Of a DNA stretch of 48,971 nt, positions 43,402-48,971 are shown piece after piece. Each line of letters starts with the position of its first letter. Within the stretch, counting starts at the first letter, position 1. Source of the DNA: JANQUM01 sp047630355. GTDB taxonomy: Bacteria > Bacteroidota > Bacteroidia > Cytophagales > Spirosomataceae. The stretch is taken from the NCBI GenBank assembly GCA_047630355.1, contig JBLHXN010000014.1, positions 1 through 48,971 of the forward strand. The letters run 5' to 3'. Under the pieces are notes generated by a model, which saw only the letters and a program-made list of their open reading frames with translations, had not been told where the DNA came from and searched no databases. The translations under genes were made by a program, and so were the position numbers.

Positions 43402-43439
43402 ACAAAAAAATACCCCAAACTCGGAAGGAGGATGGGGTG
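43402..43439 (-). terminator. Terminator of pyrH-frr; right copy of a repeated sequence
   Basis: On the minus strand an ACCCCA/TGGGGT stem (43412-43417 with 43433-43438) is followed by ATTTTTTTGTT, 63 bases after the frr stop. Stem, loop and A/T flank match the copy at 38776-38811 with only a few changes. Confidence 0.75.
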
Positions 43440-43501
43440 TTTTATTTGTATCAAAGGTCTTACAGCGGACTTCGACAGGCTCAGTCTGACACTGGGTTTC
43501 A

Positions 43502-44062
43502 TCAAACGCTCATGATGTCCTTCTCTTTTGCGGCAAGGATTTGTTCGGCCTTCACTACAGATTCGTCCGTGAGTTTCTGCACGCGGTCTTCACCAATTTT
43601 GATGGCATCTTCCGAAACTCCTTCGTCTTTGAGTTTCTTCAATTCATCGTTAGATTCCTGACGCACCCGACGAATATTTATACGGGCTGTTTCGAGTTCA
43701 GTTTTGGCACGTTTCACTAAATCAATACGGCGTTCTTCCGTTAATGGCGGAATATTTAGGCGAATTGTCTCGCCATCATTAGCCGGGTTCAAACCAATAT
43801 TTGAATTGATAATGGCACGCTCAATATCGTTCAAAATCCCCTTCTCAAATGGTCGGAGAGCAATAGTACGGGCATCGGGTGTAGTAATTGAAGAGACCTG
43901 ATTGAGCGGTGAAGGTATTCCATAATAATCGATCGAGATTCCGGCGAGCATTTGTGGACTTGCTTTTCCCGCCCTGATTTTCGATAGTTCGGCTCTGGTA
44001 AAATTGATGGCCTTGGTCATGCTTTCCTCCGCCATATCGAGTATCATATCTACTTCTTCCAT
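43502..44062 (-). CDS. frr: Ribosome recycling factor
   Basis: 186 residues, the standard length. It splits post-termination ribosomes together with EF-G. Landmarks are ALRPFEKGILNDIERAII, NSNIGLNPANDGETIRLNIP and PPLTEERRIDLVKRAKTELE, then RVRQESNDELKKL. It follows pyrH by 74 bases on the same strand, the usual bacterial order, and ends at the repeated terminator. The spacer contains AATTGTGAAT-type motifs also seen in the atpA-atpG spacer. Confidence 0.98.
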   Translation of the reverse strand: MEEVDMILDMAEESMTKAINFTRAELSKIRAGKASPQMLAGISIDYYGIPSPLNQVSSITTPDARTIALRPFEKGILNDIERAIINSNIGLNPANDGETIRLNIPPLTEERRIDLVKRAKTELETARINIRRVRQESNDELKKLKDEGVSEDAIKIGEDRVQKLTDESVVKAEQILAAKEKDIMSV

Positions 44063-44136
44063 TTGTCTATAATTAGTGAATTTTTAAATTGTGAATGAGT
44101 GAATTTCCTGACCCGAAATATTCACTGAAAATTAAA

Positions 44137-44850
44137 TTAGTCTTTTACCAATGTTCCGATATCTTCTCCTTCCACAATGCGTTTCAGGTTTCCTTTCTTA
44201 TTCATATTGAAAACAATGATGGAAAGTCCATTCTCCTGACTGAGCGTAAACGCCGTCATATCCATCACTTTCAGGCTTTTTTGAATCGCTTCTTTAAACG
44301 TAATACGGCTGTATTTTGTTGCGTTGGGGTCTTTCCGCGGGTCGGCGTTATAAACACCGTCTACGTTTGTTCCTTTAAGGAGTACGTCCGCCTGAATTTC
44401 GTTGGCACGCAACGCTCCGCCCGAATCAGTTGAAAAGTAAGGATTGCCGGTTCCGGCACCAAAAATCACCACTCGTCCTTTTTCTAAGTGGCGAATTGCC
44501 CGACGACGGATAAAAGGTTCAGCAACCTGCTCCATTTTAATCGCCGACATCAAACGAGTGTAAACGTCTTCGTTTTCTAAGGCACTCTGAATCGCCATGC
44601 CATTTATAACAGTGGCGAGCATTCCCATATAATCGCCCTGCGAACGGTCAATACCCGAATTAGGGGCCGCTCCGCGAAAAATATTACCGCCACCAACCAC
44701 GATTGCGACTTCGCAACCAATGTCAATTACCGACTTTATTTCTTTGGCGAATTGCTCGAGAATATCACCGTTTATAATTTGACTTTTGTCGCCTCCGTTA
44801 AGAGCCTCTCCACTAAGTTTTAGCAGGATTCGTTTGTATTTTAATGCCAT
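44137..44850 (-). CDS. pyrH: UMP kinase
   Basis: 237 residues of the amino-acid-kinase fold. It phosphorylates UMP to UDP for pyrimidine nucleotide supply. Motifs are YKRILLKLSGEALNGG at the N-terminus, AIVVGGGNIFRGAAP, DYMGMLATVINGMAIQSALE, VIFGAGTGNPYFSTDSGGAL (the UMP-binding GTGNPFFTTD region) and ADVLLKGTNVDGVYNADPRK. It is the first gene of pyrH-frr with a consensus promoter directly upstream. pyrF lies about 3 kb away in a different unit. Confidence 0.98.
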   Translation of the reverse strand: MALKYKRILLKLSGEALNGGDKSQIINGDILEQFAKEIKSVIDIGCEVAIVVGGGNIFRGAAPNSGIDRSQGDYMGMLATVINGMAIQSALENEDVYTRLMSAIKMEQVAEPFIRRRAIRHLEKGRVVIFGAGTGNPYFSTDSGGALRANEIQADVLLKGTNVDGVYNADPRKDPNATKYSRITFKEAIQKSLKVMDMTAFTLSQENGLSIIVFNMNKKGNLKRIVEGEDIGTLVKD

Positions 44851-44867
44851 GAAATTTGTTTTGCGGA

Positions 44868-44897
44868 CAAATTTAACCTAAAAATCTTATTCACAAA
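44868..44897 (-). promoter_or_regulatory. Promoter of pyrH-frr
   Basis: On the minus strand TTTG (plus-strand 44894-44897), an 18-base spacer, then TAAATTTG (plus-strand 44868-44875), an exact match to both Bacteroidota elements, 18 bases before the pyrH start. Confidence 0.6.
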
Positions 44898-44996
44898 TAC
44901 AGAAACGAAAAGGTTTATTGATATAAGAATCATTCTGATCACTCAAACCAGAATTTTCAAATAACTTTCATTTTTACTTTCAGAACATTTATTTAG

Positions 44997-45004
44997 TAAA
45001 TTTG
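44997..45004 (+). promoter_or_regulatory. Candidate -7 element for the beta-propeller lipoprotein gene
   Basis: TAAATTTG matches TAnnTTTG and lies 39 bases before the ATG at 45044. No TTTG is found at the usual -33 spacing, only T-rich sequence. Confidence 0.4.
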
Positions 45005-45043
45005 CGTCCTGTAATCAATCAGATTAAGTAAATAAAAGGAACT

Positions 45044-45928
45044 ATGAAAAGATCCAGCTTGTACCTTATTGGCTTTATGTGCTTTGCGTTTATAAACTGT
45101 ACTTCATCAACCGACGAAACTACGGAAGAGAACGCAGTTAAAATGCAAACTCCTTTGCTGGAATTGGCTTGGGAAAGCGATACAACACTGTTAACTCCAG
45201 AGTCTGTTTTGTACGATGCAGCCAACGATTTCTATTACGTAAGCTGTATAAATGGCGTACCACCTGATGCAAAAGATGGCGACGGGTACATTGCCAAAAT
45301 GGATGCAAACGGTAAAATAATCACCGATAAATGGGCGACAGGTATGAGTGCACCAAAAGGCATGGCATTAGTTGGAAACACCCTCTACGTAGCGGATATT
45401 TCAAAAATAGTAATGATTGATGTGGCAACAGGAAAAATATCCGGAGAGAAAGAAATTGAAGAGGCTGCTTTTTTAAATGATATGGATGCTGCTTCTGACG
45501 GAACGGTTTATTTCACAGACTCAGGAACGAAGAAAGCGTACAGCATGAAAAACGGCGAAGTAAAAGAATTGTTTACAAACGATGACTTAGCTCAAATAAA
45601 CGGCGTGTATGTTGACGGAGACAATTTAACCTTTGCGAGTATGGAATCTGGTAATGTTGTAAAGTATTCACTTTTGAATAATACCGCTACGGTTGTTTCA
45701 GATAGCCTTTTTGGCGGCGATGGTATCAAGAAATACAAAGACGGTTATATCATCTCGAACTGGAACGGTGAAGTATATCATTTAACGGCTGATTGGAAGA
45801 AAACAAAAATACTCGATACCCAAAGAGCCAAGTTAAATGCCGCCGATATTGAAGTAGTAGAAAGTAAAAATTTACTCTTAGTTCCGACTTTTTTCGGCAA
45901 TAAAGTAATGGCGTACAAGATAAAGTAA
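45044..45928 (+). CDS. SMP-30/gluconolactonase-like beta-propeller lipoprotein
   Basis: 294 residues. The lipoprotein signal is MKRSSLYLIGFMCFAFINC (C19), then an acidic linker (STDETTEENA). The rest forms repeated propeller blades: PESVLYDAANDFYYVS, APKGMALVGNTLYVADI, AFLNDMDAASDGTVYFTDSG, QINGVYVDGDNLTFASMESG and GDGIKKYKDGYIISNWNGEV. The pattern is that of SMP-30/gluconolactonase/LRE-type six-bladed propellers, which hydrolyse sugar lactones or bind ligands. The metal-binding residues of true lactonases cannot be confirmed by eye. A gene for a tiny membrane protein follows after 41 bases. Confidence 0.75.
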   Translation: MKRSSLYLIGFMCFAFINCTSSTDETTEENAVKMQTPLLELAWESDTTLLTPESVLYDAANDFYYVSCINGVPPDAKDGDGYIAKMDANGKIITDKWATGMSAPKGMALVGNTLYVADISKIVMIDVATGKISGEKEIEEAAFLNDMDAASDGTVYFTDSGTKKAYSMKNGEVKELFTNDDLAQINGVYVDGDNLTFASMESGNVVKYSLLNNTATVVSDSLFGGDGIKKYKDGYIISNWNGEVYHLTADWKKTKILDTQRAKLNAADIEVVESKNLLLVPTFFGNKVMAYKIK

Positions 45929-45969
45929 GAAGTCATTCACCAATTTAATTATTCACAATTATTCAAAAA

Positions 45970-46173
45970 ATGGAAGGAGAAAAATTTAAGCGTACGCTTG
46001 GCACCATCATGGCTGTGCTCGGAATATTTTTATTATTATTTGCCTGCTTTGCCTTTATGGCAACGGGTGGGGAAATGATGGGCTTTAACGTAGAAGGCGG
46101 TCGAAAAGTCGCCCCAGCGGTATTGGGATTAATCTTCCTGATGGCGGGCGTGAGTATGATCAACCGGACGTAG
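45970..46173 (+). CDS. Small two-helix membrane protein
   Basis: 67 residues, unrecognised family. A basic start (MEGEKFKRTLG) precedes a first helix (TIMAVLGIFLLLFACFAFMA), a short loop (TGGEMMGFNVEGGRKV) and a second helix (APAVLGLIFLMAGVSMI). The topology and clean basic/hydrophobic pattern make it a plausible real gene. Its last 14 bases overlap the 3' end of the convergent DUF2851 gene, so the two mRNAs share an antisense tail and no terminator separates them. The upstream spacer carries ATTCACCAATT and ATTCACAATT motifs. Confidence 0.6.
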   Translation: MEGEKFKRTLGTIMAVLGIFLLLFACFAFMATGGEMMGFNVEGGRKVAPAVLGLIFLMAGVSMINRT

Positions 46174-47443
46174 TTTTCAGTATCTCAGCACCTATTTTGC
46201 AACTCATACATTTCTTTTCTTTGCAGAAGTTGTTGTACAATTCTATCCCCGCCTGAGTATCGAAACTGCTCTGCATTTTCAAATCAAGCGACTCCCAATT
46301 ACGGGTAATACGATTATTTTCGGGCGGTAGTGACTCCAGTAGTTGCTCCGCTCGTTCTATTAATTCGCGGTTATCAACGTACTGAGCGTAGCAAACCAAC
46401 GTCGGGACAACCGTATTTATCAACAAATTCTCCACCGAAGATTTACCCAAACGTTTGAGTGGCTTCGCTAATGGCTTATCAAAATGATAATGTTGCTGCC
46501 AGTACTCCGGTTGTTCAATCTCAAACGCTTTCTTAATCAGTTCGATGTCATCTACTTGCGTGAACAAAGAGAAAAAACTGCGTTGAGAAATAATTAAACT
46601 TTTGAATTGAGCCAATCTGATGGTTGGAAAGTTAGCAGGACGGGTTCGGAGAAACTTCCATTCGTGGGCGTTGAGTTGTTTGTCTTTCAGGCTGTATTTC
46701 GAAGTTAAAAAATCATACTCATTTCTTAATTTTGCGGCGTGTTCCCCGACTGCACTTTCCAAAAATCCCGCCATTCCAAAAAGTAATGCTTCAATTTGAG
46801 CGGGGCTATCGCGATGCTTTTGGAGGATTTTCAACGGAAGGTTTTTGGCCAATTGTAGCATCGGTTCGGCGTTGAGTTTGAAACCGAAGTTCTTTGCCAA
46901 AACCTGATAAGCTGTTTCTTCCCAGTCGGAATTGTTAGCGTTTAGTAACTCACTGACCGCTACGGATTTCGTTTGTAATCGCTGCGTCAAAGCAGCACTC
47001 AACATCGAAACCTTCGTAAATTCTGAAACTCCGACAAAGTGATTTTCACACGGAATAACCGACGGGCTATTAATCAGTTGCCTTTGCTTTTGAATAAGAT
47101 TTGGAGAGACAATATCTTTAATTTCCAGAGCGGGAATTTTGCTACCGTCTGTCCGAAAGACGTCGCGATCATTTTCCCAAACGACGTGTAAAATTACATT
47201 TTCGTAGGCTTCGTCCTGTTCGTGCTTATGAGCGTACCATTCGGCAGCGTTTACATGAACTTCTACATTCCCCGCCCATTCTACGTCACCTATTTGCAAT
47301 CTCCCGTTTATAAAATCAGGACCTGCATCGGCATTCAAAAATCCTTTCTTCAACACCCGTATTTCTTCGCCGTCCGTAGTACGAAGATCAGTTGTCAGAA
47401 ACCGTTGCGTTTGCCAGAGATAATGTAGAAAGGCTTCTTGCAT
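46160..47443 (-). CDS. DUF2851 family protein
   Basis: 427 residues. The N-terminal half contains FLHYLWQTQRFLTTDLRTTD, LNADAGPDFINGRLQIGDVE, WAGNVEVHVNAAEWYAHKH and NVILHVVWENDRD, the well-conserved core of DUF2851, a Bacteroidota family. The pattern D-x-x-N-G-R-L, then E-x-H, has the look of a nuclease-like or metal site, but no activity is known to me. The C-terminal half is helical and ends with a possible metal-binding CKEKKCMSCKIG. It is in a single-gene unit. Family secure, function unknown. Confidence 0.85.
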   Translation of the reverse strand: MQEAFLHYLWQTQRFLTTDLRTTDGEEIRVLKKGFLNADAGPDFINGRLQIGDVEWAGNVEVHVNAAEWYAHKHEQDEAYENVILHVVWENDRDVFRTDGSKIPALEIKDIVSPNLIQKQRQLINSPSVIPCENHFVGVSEFTKVSMLSAALTQRLQTKSVAVSELLNANNSDWEETAYQVLAKNFGFKLNAEPMLQLAKNLPLKILQKHRDSPAQIEALLFGMAGFLESAVGEHAAKLRNEYDFLTSKYSLKDKQLNAHEWKFLRTRPANFPTIRLAQFKSLIISQRSFFSLFTQVDDIELIKKAFEIEQPEYWQQHYHFDKPLAKPLKRLGKSSVENLLINTVVPTLVCYAQYVDNRELIERAEQLLESLPPENNRITRNWESLDLKMQSSFDTQAGIELYNNFCKEKKCMSCKIGAEILKTTSG

Positions 47444-47614
47444 TGGATTGTAAATTTAATGAAATAACACAGGGCTTACGTTACGTAAATTTGGAACGCT
47501 GATAATACGAATTGAACGGGTAAATACGAAATCAGTGAATATCCGTCTAATCTGTTAAATCCGTATTACAGCTACGAGAAACAAGTTACAATCAATTTTC
47601 AAGTTCCCAAATTT

Positions 47615-48445
47615 TCAAACCAACGCTTCCAAATATCCCGCCATTTCCTCTTGCAATTTCTGGGCTTCTTTAGCGGCTACTTCAGCAAAGTTTTCTTCGG
47701 AGGAAGCGTAGATAATTCCGCGGGAAGAATTCACCAATAAACCGCAGGTTGAGTTCATCCCATTTTCCGAAACTTCCTTCAAGCTTCCGCCCTGAGCACC
47801 CACGCCCGGAACGAGCAAAAAGTGATCAGGAATAATTTCACGAATGGCTTTCAACGCATCGGCTTGCGTGGCTCCTACTACGTACATCATTTGCTCCGAA
47901 TTTGCCCATTTCTGCGAAGTTTTGAGCACACGCTCAAATAATTTTTCCTCTGTATTATTTACGGTAAGGTGCTGAAAATCAGTACTTCCAATATTTGATG
48001 TTAATCCAAGAAGGATAACCCACTTATCTTTAAATTCTAAAAACGGCGTAACTGAATCCCGTCCCATATACGGAGCAACGGTTACAGAATCAAACGACAT
48101 TCCAGAAGATTCTTTATCGAAAAAAGCCCGGGCGTATAAACCTGACGTATTTCCAATATCGCCGCGTTTTGCATCCGCAATGGTAAAGCAGTTTTCGGGA
48201 ATATAATCCAGCGTTTTCCGAAGGCTTTCCCATCCTTTCTGCCCCATAGCTTCGTAAAAAGCGATGTTAGGTTTGTACGCCACGGCGTACGGTTCGGTTG
48301 CGTCAATTATTTGTTTATTGAATTCAAATACCGGATCTTCCGACGTCAATAAATATTTTGGCATTTTACGAATATCGGTGTCTAAACCCACACATAAATA
48401 GGACGATTTAGATTTGATTTGAGCGAAGAGTTCGGCTTTGGTCAT
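47615..48445 (-). CDS. pyrF: Orotidine-5'-phosphate decarboxylase
   Basis: 276 residues, the longer type 2 form found in Bacteroidota and actinobacteria. It makes UMP from OMP. The start MTKAELFAQIKSKSSYLCVG with LD is typical, the catalytic charged network is in DAKRGDIGNT (D91, K93, D96), and the phosphate-binding end has LLVPGVGAQGGSL and LLVNSSRGIIYAS. It lies 39 bases downstream of the arsenate-reductase-like gene on the same strand, perhaps co-transcribed. UMP made here is the substrate of the UMP kinase encoded at 44.1-44.9 kb. Confidence 0.97.
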   Translation of the reverse strand: MTKAELFAQIKSKSSYLCVGLDTDIRKMPKYLLTSEDPVFEFNKQIIDATEPYAVAYKPNIAFYEAMGQKGWESLRKTLDYIPENCFTIADAKRGDIGNTSGLYARAFFDKESSGMSFDSVTVAPYMGRDSVTPFLEFKDKWVILLGLTSNIGSTDFQHLTVNNTEEKLFERVLKTSQKWANSEQMMYVVGATQADALKAIREIIPDHFLLVPGVGAQGGSLKEVSENGMNSTCGLLVNSSRGIIYASSEENFAEVAAKEAQKLQEEMAGYLEALV

Positions 48446-48484
48446 TTTTTGAGAAGTAGGTGCTTTTGCATTTCAATCGCTAAG

Positions 48485-48971
48485 TTATTTGATTTTTGAG
48501 AATACGTAAAGCATTTCAGTGGCAATTTGTCGGCTTCGTTGAGCATAAACTTTACTTTGCTGCGGCGTATTGTCCGAATTTTTTGGATCTTCGTACATGA
48601 TTGGAATCCGATGTTCTGCTCCCAAAATAACGGGACAATTTTCATCAGCGTGTGAGCAGGTCATCACAGCGGCGAAATGAGACTTCGGGTTGAAATCGTC
48701 GTCGGAGCGTTTGGAAAAACCAATAATCGGAGACGAGTTTTCACTGAATTTGATTGCATATACGGGGTTTATTCCATTCGTAATTTGATGAATTTGCATT
48801 CCGCTATTTCGCAATGTTTCGGCAACCATCGGAAACAATGCCGTTGCCTCCGTTCCGCCCGAATAGCAATGTACGCCTTGAATCCCAAAATGTGCCGCCA
48901 TCACCTGAGCCCAAATCTGCGAAAGATGACTTCTTCTTGAATTATGCGTACAAATAAAATTCAGGTTAACA
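48485..48971 (-). CDS. Arsenate reductase-like low-molecular-weight tyrosine phosphatase (cut by window edge)
   Basis: The frame runs off the right edge of the window, so the start is missing. The visible part begins NLNFICTHNSRRSHLSQIWA, with the LMW-phosphatase P-loop C-T-H-N-S-R-R-S (CX5R-S). It continues to MTCSHADENCPVILGAEHRI, whose two cysteines are seven residues apart, as in the redox pair of thioredoxin-coupled ArsC. The tail is YEDPKNSDNTPQQSKVYAQR. The family reduces arsenate to arsenite or, in some members, dephosphorylates proteins; the cysteine pair favours arsenate reduction. Further ars genes would be expected beyond the edge, but none can be seen. The internal GTG/ATG starts at 48899-48904 would delete the catalytic cysteine, so they are not the true start. 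Confidence 0.88.
   Translation of the reverse strand, partial: VNLNFICTHNSRRSHLSQIWAQVMAAHFGIQGVHCYSGGTEATALFPMVAETLRNSGMQIHQITNGINPVYAIKFSENSSPIIGFSKRSDDDFNPKSHFAAVMTCSHADENCPVILGAEHRIPIMYEDPKNSDNTPQQSKVYAQRSRQIATEMLYVFSKIK

Noticed and set aside
47488..47500. TAAATTTG on the plus strand upstream of pyrF's 3' end
   Set aside because: Genes on both sides run on the minus strand; no gene would be served.
48442..48645. Minus-strand frame of 67 codons between pyrF and the arsenate-reductase-like gene
   Set aside because: It overlaps the 3' end of the phosphatase gene in another frame; shadow translation.

Overview
The window is chromosomal DNA of a member of the Bacteroidota, most likely of the Cytophagales/Spirosomaceae type. 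The evidence is two SusC/SusD outer-membrane uptake pairs, type IX secretion (T9SS) C-terminal sorting domains of both the type A and the type B (gliding-motility) kind, Bacteroidota-restricted families (DUF5686, DUF2851, DUF4397), little sign of Shine-Dalgarno sites, and several matches to the Bacteroidota promoter (TTTG, about 19 nt, TAnnTTTG). No tRNA, rRNA, CRISPR array or transposase gene was seen. Genus-level assignment is not possible by eye.

Layout. 1-2.7 kb: an ADP-ribosylglycohydrolase whose conserved N-terminus reads upstream of any start codon, then a secreted C-type-lectin-like protein with a T9SS type B tail. 2.8-9.1 kb (minus strand): a MOSC protein, a class IV aminotransferase, a Crp-like regulator broken at a 9-base T run, a broken T9SS-secreted protein coupled to an outer-membrane barrel, and a one-piece 3-oxoacid CoA-transferase. 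9.7-17.2 kb (plus): SusC/SusD pair 1 and a DUF5686 barrel. 17.3-21.4 kb (minus): atpG and atpA, then a Tat-exported Gfo/Idh/MocA oxidoreductase. 21.6-28.3 kb: methylglyoxal synthase, then an RDD protein divergent from a SpoIIM-DUF4129-DUF4350-MoxR-DUF58 operon. 28.5-34.1 kb: SusC/SusD pair 2 with a DUF4397 lipoprotein. 34.2-36.9 kb: a UBP-type zinc-finger protein, a cNMP-domain/thioredoxin-reductase-like flavoprotein with three frameshifts, and an outer-membrane barrel. 37.1-38.4 kb: xylose isomerase. 38.8-43.4 kb (minus): a small peptide export locus. 43.5-49.0 kb: housekeeping genes frr, pyrH, pyrF, a beta-propeller lipoprotein, a DUF2851 protein and an edge-truncated arsenate-reductase-like phosphatase.

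The most unusual region is 38.8-43.4 kb. In transcription order it holds a small HTH regulator with a repeated/palindromic upstream site, two glycine-rich precursor peptides with double-glycine-type leaders and two cysteines each, a small two-helix membrane protein, a five-helix membrane protein, a membrane-anchored thioredoxin-fold protein (CxxC) and a C39-peptidase ABC exporter. This suggests a disulfide-stabilised bacteriocin-like peptide system. It appears to be decaying: the exporter has two single-base deletions and the second precursor has two compensating indels. The locus lies between two near-identical terminator-like repeats. Five copies of a hairpin-plus-G-rich-tail element occur in the window. 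Three are in or beside this locus, one of them inserted in frame inside the exporter's peptidase domain, and two separate the genes of the second SusCD operon.

Five genes are broken by single-base indels (Crp-like regulator, T9SS protein, flavoprotein, ABC exporter, second precursor), while all long core genes, including two 3.1-kb susC genes, are intact. This pattern fits real decay or phase variation of accessory genes better than uniform sequencing error, but only reads could decide.
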